Origin: Endomychus coccineus | Lineage: Eukaryota; Arthropoda; Insecta; Coleoptera; Endomychidae | Assembly: GCA_958510875.1 (NCBI GenBank) | Contig: OY294067.1 | Span: 259,285,736-259,349,735 of the forward strand | DNA length: 64,000 nucleotides | Direction of reading: 5' to 3' | Part shown: piece by piece, positions 9,891-22,100 of the stretch | Numbering within the stretch: the first letter of the stretch is position 1 | Layout of the letters: the number at the start of each line of letters is the position of its first letter | Notes under the pieces: generated by a model | Seen by the model: the letters and a program-made list of their open reading frames with translations, nothing else | Databases searched by the model: none | Told to the model about the DNA's origin: nothing | Made by a program: the position numbers and the translations under genes

Positions 9891-11573
9891 ATACCTGGGT
9901 CAAGAATCTTCCGATAAAATGATGGCCACAATTTTATCCCAATATCAATTGACAGGTCGGAAGGTCACAATATTTGGACACCTGCTATAATGTGACCATT
10001 GTACCATAACATACATCTCTTGTTATTGCTTCCTCTCCTTGTAAACTGCATGGAAAATAATTGCATAAAACTAACTAACTGAGAAAAATAAATATAAACC
10101 TTGAGTCAATCCCTTAAACTTGAACTGCAAGAGTTGACTCATTCTGAGATCAAAGAACGTAACCGAAAATGTAGTTTTAATTATGTCAATTTAGTCTGCA
10201 TACCATTTATTCACTCACATAATGTTAGAATCCTTTTTGCACTCAGTGGTAACAAACCAGTTCAATTATAGGAGAATTATGTTATTATTATTCCAGAGCT
10301 TGAAATACCTTAGATAAAGCGGCACCTTATCATCGGGAACATTTTTGAACGGATTTTCAGTAATAATGAGCAAAGAAGGAATTCAGCATTATGGAGATAA
10401 TTGTGAACATTAAGTTGGTTCGAAATAAACGAAATTAAACAGGTTTCCAGCTATCAGCAACATGAAATGCCATTTCCGGTGCAAATGAACCGTAATTATC
10501 TTGTTAATTTGCAGTTATGTCTTTTACACCGTTCTAGGCAAAAATTATATGACAATTTTATTAACCGTTTCCAGGAAGTTATTCCTTTTAAACAATCAGG
10601 AAACAAAATAAAAATTGGTAACAGTAACTGAATTCATACAGCATTACGTTGCGTAGCTCAAAAATATCTCATATTTTATAAATTGTGGCAAAATATTCAA
10701 ACAAATATTATGTTTTGAATAACATAAAGAAAATTTATTTTATAACGAAGTGCCGCAAAACAATTCTTCACCTGAATATTGAAGTTCATAAGAATAAATT
10801 ATTTATTACTATGTAATTTTAATTCAACGCATCAAACTTTTACACAGATATAATCCGACTAAATATTATTACATTTTGAGATGATAAAACACGAAATTGA
10901 TTCAAAGGTATAATAATAATTCATAGCGATTTGGGATTAAAATTATGTACACAATTTAATTTATGTACATACGACAACATTGCAAATGAATAAAGAAGTC
11001 GGTATAGCAGATATTTAACACACCAGGAGTAAAAAGTCAGAACAGTAGATGTCAAGCTTCATCACATTTGTCCCGCGAATAATGAAACGTTACGCATTTG
11101 CAGTGTTGACTTATTTTCAGTATGAGCTGAATTAATAATACATATCTATGTGCCAAATGAACTTATACAATTTTGATTTAATAATGATTCTATCCATGTG
11201 TATAATTTTAATTCAATTCTTTACATTCTGGAATTAAAATTATATACAAAATATTCATTGTTGCATTATTATTGTAGCTTGACATAATGAAAAATCGTGA
11301 TTAAAATTAGTCCATGAATAAGATAACAATTCGGATAATAATAACACAACAAATTGAATTTTATATTGAAATATGTTTTGAGTTTCGAATTTAACTTTTT
11401 TTGCCATTTGACTTGAAGCTTGTTTTTCTGTCACACTATATCTGAAATTTCATTAAAAACGTACTACCGGTTCAATTGCAATAAATTATTCAACATTTCA
11501 CTTTTCGGAATAAAAAAAAATAAAATTCCCTCTCGGTCAATTTTCAAAAGTCCCTGCTCGTGGGCGTCATTTT
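9891..11573. other. No gene recognised, AT-rich
   Basis: Very AT-rich with no frame over about 60 codons. The only structure noted is the hairpin at 11197-11248. The motif AATTAAAATTATGTACA recurs loosely (near 10880 and 11235). Confidence 0.4.
11197..11248. repeat. Eighteen-bp inverted repeat (hairpin)
   Basis: 11197-11214 pairs with 11231-11248 (arms contain ATAATTTTAATTC and its complement) with one mismatch and a 16-base loop. Possibly the trace of a small MITE; nothing else supports a function. Confidence 0.5.
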
Positions 11574-12174
11574 TATAACGTGCCCTTGCGGCTTTTCTGT
11601 AAATCGCTTACTGAGTAAGCTTCGAATCCTCGGGCGCCAGATTTTTCCCAAAGGTTTACTCCTTTTTGAGGACTTCTGCTAGGGTCCTCTCCACAAGGCT
11701 CGTCACTATGCTATCTAAAGATAGCCTTGTCCCTAGGGTAGCTACAGTGAAGTATAACCAGAGTCCAATGGGCAGAAAACAGTATCGAAATTGTAGGCTT
11801 TAATTACAATTGATACCTGGTTATAACTTAGCTCGTTAAAGATGGAGCAGAAATAAGTTAATAAAACAGGGAATTCCAAATATTAAAATATATAATGATT
11901 TGAACAAGTACACTTTCAGAATAATCAATATAAATGCAATTGAACGATATTATTTCACAAAATTACACCCAGACGGAAAATGTAATGAAGCTCAAACGGT
12001 AAATGAAAACTCTTTCAAGAAGTCAACTCTACAATAAGTCCGGTCACTAAATTTAATTCAGCGGTACGGGATCGGTTGCTGAATGATTCAGAATGATCAA
12101 TTTGCGGAAAAGTACGAATCAAACAGGTCTCAGCGTAATGAGCGGTATGCGGTAAATCTTAGATAGCAGCACTA
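11574..12174 (-). mobile_element. LTR plus leader of the same LTR retrotransposon, copy 2 (inverted)
   Basis: Reverse complement of 1-600 over the entire length, with a primer-binding site at 11630-11639. Its leader points toward copy 1, so the two LTR/primer-site ends face each other across 11 kb. As in copy 1, no gag/pol follows. Flanking sequence after 12174 is unrelated. Confidence 0.65.
11630..11639 (-). promoter_or_regulatory. Primer-binding site of LTR copy 2
   Basis: TGGCGCCCGA on the minus strand, identical to 534-543 and equally placed relative to the LTR. Confidence 0.55.
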
Positions 12175-12421
12175 ATGAATGGAATGTTCAAATCACACTA
12201 CGATATATTCGGTTATCAATTCGGTTTGTTCGGAAAATATTGTTTGTACTAGTTTTCCGATTGTATGATATCAGATTTTACTATTTTCGGTTAATTACTC
12301 TAGTTGAGTTTATTCTGTCATCTCACCCACCCTTGTACTAACTTTCACGGAGTACCCGGTAATTGTGTGACAGTGTTAGATTTTCTACACTTTACAGATT
12401 CGGAACCTAGACAATTAGGGT

Positions 12422-12665
12422 TTATACTTCCGGGGTGACACAGTGTGCACAAACCCTAACTATCACATCTGCAATAACCCCTATATCCACGGCCGAGGAC
12501 TTCTCATAGTATTAAGGGAATTATTACGATTCTCAATCGCACAATCACACAATCACACAACCACCCTCAGCTTATACTTCTGGAGTGACACAGTGTGCAC
12601 AAGCCGTTGGTGGTTTGGTCGTCTCAGGATATACTTATACTTCTGGAGTGACACAGTGTGCGCAA
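12422..12665 (+). repeat. Three dispersed copies of a 32-bp motif
   Basis: Copies at 12422-12453, 12571-12602 and 12634-12665 share TATACTTC.GG.GTGACAC and AGTGTG.ACAA. Spacing is irregular (149 and 63 bases), so this is not a simple tandem array. A reading frame crosses the region (12443-12778) but looks like a by-product of the repeats. Confidence 0.65.
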
Positions 12666-13030
12666 ATATACCAAAGACGCCCCTGTCATTGAAACATACA
12701 CACTCTGTACACACCACACAATTACTTGAATATTTCAATTCACGCGCGAATTCAAATCGTGTGCGATTCGACCGATGACTAGGATAAACTCAAATTCACC
12801 AATTCAAATTACTGAATACTACAAAACTCAGGTATCGTACAAACGTTCACCAATCACAATAACAATCATAAATTACGGAAATCATTATATCGTAATGCTC
12901 AAAAATATAAACTATTTGCTATCATTTACCTTTTTATAAAATTCACAAACACAAACGGAACACTATTGTTATTTCACAGCTTTTAAATCTCTATTCACAA
13001 TTCAAAAAAAAACACTAGTGAACTAATTTA

Positions 13031-13200
13031 CTGATTCAAATCAAAAACACAAGAGAGCTACTACTCTGATTCAAATCAAAAACACAAGAGAGCCACTACT
13101 CTGATTGAAAATCAAAAACACAAGAGCTACTACACTGATTGAAAATCAAAAACAAAAGAGCTACTACACTGATTGAAAATCAAAAACACAAGAGAGCGAT
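13031..13200 (+). repeat. Five-unit minisatellite, 34-35 bp period
   Basis: Units begin at 13031, 13066, 13101, 13135 and 13169, each starting CTGATT and containing AATCAAAAACACAAGAG. Units 1-2 and 3-5 form two subtypes, indicating stepwise expansion. Confidence 0.85.
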
Positions 13201-14590
13201 CTTTCGGTCGTCACGGCTTTTATATCTTTTCCGAGGTTCCGGACAGGTCTGCTCCACCAAATCCTTATTTTTGTGCCAATAGTTTTTACTTATGCCCCGA
13301 ACAATGGTTAAAGTGACGCTACTTTTTAGATCTAAAATTCGCGCTCATGATATCACACCAGTTGCTCCCAGCGGAGTAAACAAGTGTTATCGGAGTTTTT
13401 TAGGTTGTTCGCCCTTTTTATACATAAGGCTGCACAAAGTTTGGTGTCTTAACTGGCCAGCCCCTGTTTTTGCAACATGTTTTTATCGGAATGAAATGCA
13501 ATTTTGAACGGGCATGAATTAGATTCATCTATTTGAATAATTATACTTATTTGAAATTACGGAGATTTAGAAAAGTGACAATCACGGAATACACATTCGG
13601 AATTCATTCATATCTATTGAAATAATGAACTGTTCAAACTGAAATTACATGTAAAATCCGTATTTATTGCCTGATCTAAATTAAATAATCTTTCGAAATT
13701 TAAGCTTCGTTACAGCGTTATTTAACACCTATTTTATTGTTTTAATTTAAACTGTTCAGATAATATCTCAACTACCTTATTATTAAACTATTTTAAGAGT
13801 ATTACCGTGTTCCAAATTATGCCGTGTTCTACGCCCTTCATTGAGGCAATTTATATTTATATTTATATTGTATGGAATGAATAATAAATTTTACTTTACA
13901 ATAAATAACATATTTTTATTAGGTCTCAATATAATAATTCTATGTACTAGAATTTACTCTGGCGCAATTTTCATTTATTGAATCATTATCACACTGAAGT
14001 ATGAAAAACATGTTTCAAAATTGTCTGAATACATAAAAATGCATCAATACCAAACAATAAATCAATAATATTCCTCTTGTATTAGGAATTAGTTTTATGA
14101 TGAATAATAATTTGGACATAATTAAAATGTACGAAATAATTTTTTTTCATCTCAAATGAAATTTCATTTTTTTCCTTACGAAATGCTTGCCATACGAGTA
14201 CGTAATAAGTTGAACAATATAACCTTCCAAAAATTAACCACTCGTGAAATTTGTTGTTATTATACCATATAGAAGATATGTGATCAACATATATGTGTAC
14301 TTTGAGGTGTTGTCATTACAAATTTGTCATTATTTTCTACATTGGTTTTACATACCTTGATATTCAATATCCGTCTAGTTATAATGTCAATATAATCTGA
14401 ATTGATCAACTCACTTACTGATTTCTTTCTTTCTGTTAAAATAATAAATATAAATGTATCTGATGCAGGAAATTTCCATATTTTCATTCGTATTATTAGT
14501 GGGTGCGTATAGTAAATGAAAAAATAGTTATTCTATGAAATTACGAATATTGCGAAGAAATCAATAGTCTTAAATAAAACAAATATCAAG
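13201..14590. other. No gene recognised
   Basis: A frame at 13292-13507 has no recognisable motif. The rest is AT-rich. A TTTTATATC box near 13219 follows the minisatellite but nothing shows it is a promoter. Confidence 0.4.
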
Positions 14591-14745
14591 AGTCCGATTT
14601 TCACTAATTTAGAAAATGAATGTAACTATAGTTTCATCACTTTGTAATATTTATTTGTTGTTAGTGAAACTAAAGCTGCACATTAAATTAGTGAAAATCG
14701 AAATATTAATAGTTATTTAATTTAAGTTTAGAATGAATTTCCATC
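14591..14745. mobile_element. PLE terminus, short inverted pair
   Basis: 14594-14610 (CGATTTTCACTAATTTA) is inverted at 14684-14700, and inner arms 14622-14640 and 14658-14681 also pair. The right part (14650-14745) resembles 37150-37260, the 3' flank of the PLE at 36 kb (shared TTAGTGAAACTA and TTAGTGAAAAT). It looks like two outward PLE ends reduced to little more than the termini. Confidence 0.5.
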
Positions 14746-15365
14746 ACGTAAAGGCTGATTCTATTCAATTTATGAGAATAATTTTTTCATGCATTCTGTA
14801 AATACTTTCCAATGGAAGTAATAATTATTGTGCTTATTTGTCGTTAATATTATTATAATCAACATATGTGTATCAGGCTTGTTACGACAATGACGTTGAA
14901 TTAATTATATGCTTAAGCATAAATATTATATTATTACTAAGAGTTTTAACATGTTTGTGGTCGACATATCCAATTATTCAAACCTGCATGTACATCTGAC
15001 TAATTTCCGCTGGATTTCCATTCCCGGACAGGAATAATAATTACACGATTCACAATTGAATGGAGTATAAAAGTGAAAAAATTATAGACAGTTTCGAGAA
15101 CCTTACATTGCGAATTAATATCATGCAAATAAGCTGGGTTATTTCCACAATGTTTATTGGCTTACCCGTCAATGATACCAATGCACTTGGGAACAGTGGC
15201 GGCTCGTAATAAAATGTCATCTGGAATACTGAGAATTGAAAGAATACTGAAGCGAAATAACCTTCTTGTGTCATAGAATACTGAGGAAGGGATCATTCGG
15301 AACCATAAACAGGAAGTATTCTTCGGAAAAACTAGTAAATTCTCTAATTTTGGGAGAATATTCCC
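14746..15365. other. No gene recognised
   Basis: AT-rich spacer. Minus-strand frames at 15050-15476 are mirror readings of, or precede, the retrotransposon remnant that starts near 15366. Confidence 0.4.
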
Positions 15366-15960
15366 GAGAATGCCAACAAGGATGCGATGGCAAGGCTGTT
15401 GGGGTTGGAGCCACTGCACTTTGTCGTTCGGGCAGAAGACATAATAGGAGCGTATCGCTTTGATCTTATTGGACAAGGGGAGACCGACCTAAAAGGCCGC
15501 AGCGTTCTTGAATTGCTGGGATCACCTGGGCCATTGGGAATGAGATCCGACAGGATCAAGGTTCACAGCACTTCCGTACCGTTCACGATTCAAACCTTGA
15601 ATGAGCGGAAGAACGCTGGAGGAATCCTCATCCTCATATGATATCCGTATGGCTTACGGAAAGCACCAAGACCAAAAAAAGTACTGATGTTGCAATACTC
15701 GAGACAACGGACAAAGGAGAAATATTTTTTTTGAACCTATGAACACTTGTCACAGAATTCCAAGCAAAAATAGTAGCAATTACGACATGTGCTCGGATTA
15801 TGAGGACCAAACCCTAGGCAAATCGCAATCATAGTGAGCAACCTAACAGTGAATAAGGCACTGGAGTCATACACAATCCCCTCACAATGTGTACTCAATC
15901 GTGTAAAAGAACTAACGGCACTAGTAAAGAACACCAAAATTATAATAAGAGCATAAGGAC
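15366..15960 (+). pseudogene. R1/LOA-type non-LTR ORF2 remnant (RT connection and RNase H start)
   Basis: Reads LGLEPLHFVVRAED, IGAYRF, then LGSPGPLGMRSDRIKVHS and FTIQTLNER (15387-15640), followed in shifted frames by WLTESTKT and a decayed FQAKIVAITTCARIMR and further RNase H segments to about 15955. The same protein, in better condition over the RNase H, is encoded on the minus strand at 25150-24532. The RNase H would remove the RNA template after reverse transcription. Both ends are truncated and at least three frame breaks are visible. Confidence 0.7.
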
Positions 15961-17309
15961 CATCTAAAGGTAAATTTGACTAAATAATGAAGATACCATT
16001 TTTAAAGAGGATGAATCTTACGATTGAAGTCTCATGGCACAACCCTGAACAAACACTATCTTGACTTAGTCATATAATCAAAATTATCGAAAGTGCACCT
16101 CAATTAACCGGACGATGATCCACGTGAATTAAAGCTGACGGAGATTGAAATTTAGTAAAAGGGATAAGCATCAGGATATAATAAAAAACACTGTTAGTAC
16201 TCCATTTGTAAAATCGTCAATATATTTTGTTTTGCCTTTGTATTAATAACATGCAGATTTGCTGCCTTAATTCCAATATTCCTAGTTAGCTTACACATTG
16301 ATGATATCGCTGCAGTTGCAAATGTTTCCTCTCTTTGAAGCAGCCGATTTGACTTTTTATTTTATTAAATGTCAACCGGCTATTTCAATTTAAATCTATT
16401 TCGTAGTTAAAGGTCTCCGATATAAACTGTTAAGCGGTTCGAGAAGATTCTCACAGTTTTAATAAGGAGTTATCTGTAGAGCGAGAGCTATTTACGATAA
16501 TTTACGTTTACTTATTTAATCGAATATGTGGAACTGGCAACAGTTATAAGATGCTATTCCACAGATAGCTTACGACAATTCCACTATCTACGTCGTTAGA
16601 AAACTTTGATAATTCAATCAGGATTCAATCAATTTCTATGCGAAAATAAAGATTTTAACGAGCCTACCTATAAAGGAAGTCATACGATTGTAAGGTAAAG
16701 AAATAAATATAAGTGAACGCGTGAATCATTTAATAGTGCAGTCCCCATAGGAAAAATTTAGAAAATAATTGAAGGTGTAAATTTTCAGTGCTTATACACT
16801 TACTTAGGTGTGCTGAAAACGAGAAAAATAGTGAAAAAGTTCCTAGGACTCAGCTTCAAAAGTTACGGCCACTTCATGGCGCGAAAAAAGACGATTTTAA
16901 TGTTTTTTGCGTTCAAAATGAAAAAGCATCCATCAATACAGATTCTAGGGCATACGAATGAATGTAGGACAACTTTGAGAATTTCGGACTTCGGGAAATT
17001 AGGAAATTTTTGAGGTTACAAAACTTTTAGACTTTATTAGATTATTTTACGACGCGTATTTTGCGCTAAAAGACAACTTTTTAGGTTGATTATAAACCGA
17101 GATATTGATATAAATGTGTTTGGGCTTCCCCAGGGCTCGATATTGGGCCTATCGAAAAAAGTCGAAACTGTTATAAAGTAGACAAATTTCATATTCTGAA
17201 TCCGGAAATACAACCTAGTAGGTATCGAATTTAGAGCGCGTTGACATTAAAAAAATCACGCGTAAAACAATGCAGTGGCTTACATTTCTAAACCCCTTAT
17301 CTGCCGTGA
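15961..17309. other. Mostly empty; one tiny RT scrap
   Basis: At 17111-17155 the plus strand reads GLPQGSILG, the RT palm motif of non-LTR elements, with nothing recognisable on either side. A frame at 16810-17013 is not recognised. The rest is AT-rich. Confidence 0.45.
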
Positions 17310-17988
17310 TAGTATATTCCAACTAGTAAATTCAAATTTAAAAATTTTTTTGAATTCTAGCTACTTAATTAGAATCAAAATGACTAAAAGAGGATATAAT
17401 AAGTTTAAATCATTATTATAACACATTTTTCTTAGGTAATTATTTCTGGAAAACATACCAAATTAATAGTCGTATATTCAGAAGAATTGAGAAATTAATC
17501 GATGACTATTGGCTCGAAATTTCTTATCTCTGTTATTCAATCTTTTTTCTGAACTTGTAACCGTTTTTGTATACTCGTTTCAACGTAGAATAAATAAAAA
17601 TTCTCTTTTTTTCACGTTTGGAAACAACTTTATTACCTTTATCAAAAATGTTTGATAAAATTATTTCATTTTATTAAATGTAAATGGTGGAGGGTAGATT
17701 CAATAATAGTATTCGTATATGTATATTATAGTACCATTCATTCACAGCTAGACAGAAAGAAAAAAATTATGAAACACGCACACGAAATTTTGAGCGGCCA
17801 CATGAAAATACGTTTACATTAGTTAAATATGATTTTTGACAAGAAAAATAATTTAAATTACTTATGAAAAATGTATAATAATATTAATATAAACTTGTTA
17901 TGATCCTCTTTTAGTTATTTTGATTCTAATTAAGTTGTAAGAAACTAAAAAAAAAATTATATTTGAATTCACTAGTCGAAATATACTA
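17310..17988. mobile_element. Fold-back/MITE-like element with about 100-bp inverted ends
   Basis: 17310-17412 matches the reverse complement of 17885-17988, starting TAGTATATTCCAACTAGT on the left and ending ACTAGTCGAAATATACTA on the right. No coding sequence inside. It lies directly next to a decayed mariner fragment (17989 onward). Confidence 0.75.
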
Positions 17989-18157
17989 AACCAGCTATTC
18001 CGTCGAATTATTTCTTCAAGTTTGGAAATAGATAAAAATCGACTTGGGACCTGTGCGCCACTGCGTTGTCCTGGTGGAAGAGCACTTATTTCTTTTCCAA
18101 ATGCTGCCACTGTTGCTTCAAATCAGCGTCGAATCGATCCAACAGCTCTACACAATA
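17989..18157 (-). pseudogene. Mariner transposase fragment
   Basis: Minus strand reads VLFHQDNAVAHRS, the segment around the second catalytic Asp of DD34D mariners, then jumps to DFYLFPNLKK, which follows the third Asp in intact relatives. The PDLAP region between has been deleted. Close to the mariners at 30.2 and 37.4 kb. Confidence 0.75.
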
Positions 18158-19125
18158 TACCAACCAATTCCAAGAAAAGGAAATGAGACCCTTCAGAATA
18201 ATTATAGAACCATTGCACTATCTTTAAAGTAATGGAGAAAGCAATAAACATCGAACTCATCAAATAACTAGAGAGCTACAAAATTGTGACACGTAATATG
18301 GATTTCGTCAGCAGAGATCAACAGGACATCTGCTTGCCTTCGTAACACATGTACGGCAGAAGCCTATTGAAAAATATGGAGACTCTAGCTATATCATTGG
18401 ATATCTCCAAAGCATTTGGCACCAAAACCTTCTTGGGAAACTTCCGTCAAACGGTTTGTCACCTCAACTTTGTAGCTTACTATAGAGTTTCCTCTGAGAT
18501 ATTTTACTCCATGTGATAGTTGACGAAGTCCTCCGATACAATGGCTATCAACGCAGGTATTCCAGAGGGATGTGTCTTGGCATCAACTTTTTTCCTGCTC
18601 TATACCGATGATCTGCTGGAAGTGACCACCTGTTCTTTCCACAGCTTTGCAGATGATGATACACTTCATAACTCTTTCTCATCTAGAGCCCCTACACCAT
18701 CCATTGAAGACAGAGGAGTAAGACAGGGGCAGGTTGATGCAATTAATGGAGATCTGGCAAAGGTTTTGAAATGGGGTCTGATAATCTAGTAGAGTTCAAT
18801 GCAACCAGAACTCAAGCTTACGTCTTCTTTAGGAAGACGGATCCCACAATTCCTTAATATAATGTCCTGTTGTTCCACCACGTGAGATCCCAGATAGACG
18901 GACTAGACAAGATCAAACTATTCACCACTTAACTGTCAAACTCGGGACCTGCCAAACTTCTTCCTACCTGACTTCAATTTTTTATCGAACAGCTAAGTTG
19001 TGGAACTCTCTACCTAGTAAGGTCTTTCCCAATGCCTATAACCTCCAAACCTTCAAGAAAAATACGAATACGTATCTCCTCGCCCCACATTCCATTGCTG
19101 GCTCACATTCATATGACTTCTAATA
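18158..19125 (+). pseudogene. Non-LTR retrotransposon RT and C-terminal remnant
   Basis: Starts inside the RT (IPRKGN, NNYRTIALS), and continues in broken frames to 18520-18789 with GIPEGCVLA, FLLYTDDLLE and catalytic SFADDDTLH, then DAINGDLAKVLKWG. Downstream are KTDPTIP and the C-terminal AKLWNSLPSKVFPNAYNLQTF ending near 19124. The same family appears on the minus strand at 50197-51270. Clade not certain (CR1/Outcast-like C-terminus). Several frameshifts and stops. Confidence 0.7.
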
Positions 19126-22100
19126 ATTGACACGTTCACAAATATTACTGAAGTTGGTGCAATCCAGTTGTACCTAAGACATTGATAAATGCATTAAAGA
19201 ATTCAACAACAAGAAATCACTGAATCATTCTAGTGTTTATTGCAAGGTGCATTGAAAATATGGAACTATTGCGAAGAGAGATCTACTATTAATAACACTA
19301 TATGAATCAACTTAATCTTCCTCAAAAACATGAACAAACAGACAAAAGAGGTATTTCATTCTTTCAGGGAGTGCAGGCCAACCCAATGGGCATTGTAATA
19401 AATTTTAAATGTAATAATTCTCTCACGATTATCAAATGAGTAATGAAAGATGTCCGTCGTGTTGTCGCACCCTGTAGTATGGTCGAATCTAATATCCATT
19501 TCTATAATTTATTTAATGTTCCAACGTTTATTAGAATGAAGAACGTGTCGCCTTTGTCCACGATTACTAAAAACAATAGAAGCGTAATGTCATTGACTCA
19601 CTACAACAAACACAACGGACAAAATATCAACCAGGTCAAGTAACTTTGAACGATGCATATAGCAAAATGTATGATTCATAAAACAGAAAACCGAAAACGT
19701 GTCATATGCGTATGCTTATTTATCGTGTTACCATAGGCGTAGATTTATTTCACGTCATTTCGAAACAACATTTTCCCAGTATAATAATTCACTGAAATAT
19801 AAGGGGCAACTACTCACTTTTGACTTACTGTATGGATAGTTCCAAATAAAATTCAACATGTTTGTCAACAAGATGACCTAATATAATTTTTATAATGGAA
19901 CAAGCAGTTTGCTTAATCTTCACATCAGTTGAAGGTTAATATTATTATCATTATTAGGTGGTTCCATCAGCACCAAAAACACTACGACCTGAAAGGCATT
20001 TTCCACTTGTATCGTTGAAAATGTTCAATATCTGTCCGACTTTAAAGCCGCTGAGGTGTCATGTTAGTGTCCAACACGGGCATTTGGTATAGTTTATATG
20101 CAGAGTAGTCATTATCCTCATCAAATATTCGACATAATGCTCTTGTTCTACATTTTGTGTAGGTGTTCCTTCAATGTACAGTGTTCTGTGAGTGGTCGTA
20201 TAGTTCACAGAAGTTGGGTTTCCCGTTTTCATGGTCTCTGTTTGAATAATTTGGATTATCTAAAACCTTTGATATCGGCCAAATATTTGGCCATTGTCTT
20301 GTCTGTTGATTGTTCAAATTGTTTCAACACGGTACCATTTATAATAGGCAATGATATCCGTACGTTCCAATTTGTGAATAATATTAAGAAGATGAATGAC
20401 TACCAAACATTTTCTATTTAATATCTTTCTTTTCTGTTCACAATTTTGTATGTGATGTTAACAACGTATAATTTTCCACTAGAAATAGATAAAACTTTTC
20501 AATTCTAATATTTATCACCCGTCACACTATACCGGCTACGCGCCATTGACTAAACGATACTGTCGTGAGCTTTGTCTCTTCTTCAAGCCTTTTATTGATC
20601 ATGTCAGGCTTACGTTTGTACTAAGCGTTTAGGCCTTGTGTTGTAGAGGGTATTGGCTAAAGTGGTTCTAAACGTAATCGATTTTGGAACTAGTGTAGAA
20701 TAGAAGATCGATCTAAATCATATTTTTTTAAATAACGTCCTATTAGTTAAAATTAAGAATAAGCGATTATTGGGAATTTGTTAGTGTTTTCTGGTCTTTA
20801 AGTTGACGAGAATGTTATAGTAACAATTTGATAAAGTGAATAATGTTGTATTATTGGATACTGTGCAATATTTACAAGAAATATAGCGAGTGAAGTAATG
20901 TTTATTATTGTGGTTGTACAATAAGCTGGAAAGGAAGCATTGGTACTATAACATGCGACTTCATTTTTATTTTTTTTAATGTTTAGGTTAGTTCTATTAA
21001 AGAACTTGAGAACGTGGTTAACCCGACAACACTGCTGCTATGACATCATATGTTTACAAAGCTTTACAATGGAAGATCGAGAGATATGAGAAGTGGCACG
21101 ATGAAAGAATCATGACTAATAATCGATCTATATATTAAGGATTCAGGATTCCTATAATAAGCTATATCGAATTATGAATTGAGAAAAAAGAAAAACTCAA
21201 CTGAGTCAATACATTTAGTTACATTTCAAAGAAGTTCCGTATTTTGATCCAATATCAGGAACATAATTCAAGATCTTTAATGTTGTTTCCGAGAACGTTA
21301 ATCCAAAGTAGATTAACATGAGAGTGACTGAGTCAATGTTACCACAGCAACTCACCACACATCTTAAATAAGCTTATCAACTGAAACCAACATGAAACGG
21401 GTCTACATATGCGAATTTTATATGAACGTTATATGCCCTTAACCACTTCAAACTTTTAAAATCTTTTGCACAGCATTGATAACGCAATAATTCACACATC
21501 AACGTTTCCGTTCTAACTTGATAAGAATTTATCGAATATGAGTGCCAGCTTTTGATATATGATATTAAATTATGGACAATCAAACTATTGTAACACTAAT
21601 TATAATTCTCATAGTTCTGATATAGTCCAGTCGAATGAGTCAAATTTTGAAGAAATGTTCCTGATCACAACATTTGGCAAATTGTAGGTTTCGGTATCTA
21701 TAACAATAATTTTCATATGAGCAGTCTTGCACGTTCGAGATTTAAGCTATTCGCGGCTTATGATATAAATAACGATTATTTGTAGAGTTAGTATCACAAA
21801 CACGGTCAGTAACAGTTAGAATAAAGTTTTAACGTAGCACATTTCTCATCTTTTTTTTTCGTTGATACGATATTTCTTAGAGGAACCCTAAAGATCAATA
21901 GTATATTATTGTTATTCTTTGACGCTATTTTAACCTTCTTTTATTATCACAGTTCAATCATAGATGACCCCCTAGTTTAATTATTTACTCCACAGATTCA
22001 CGGAAAATAGGCTGGATCCTTACACTTCGATGACGTCACTTGAATCTAAAAATTTCGGACGCTTCTTTAGGCTAAATTTAAAATTTCCAATGAAAAGAAC

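Noticed and set aside
13031..13200. CRISPR-like array
   Set aside because: Units are contiguous without unique spacers; it is an ordinary minisatellite in a eukaryotic setting.
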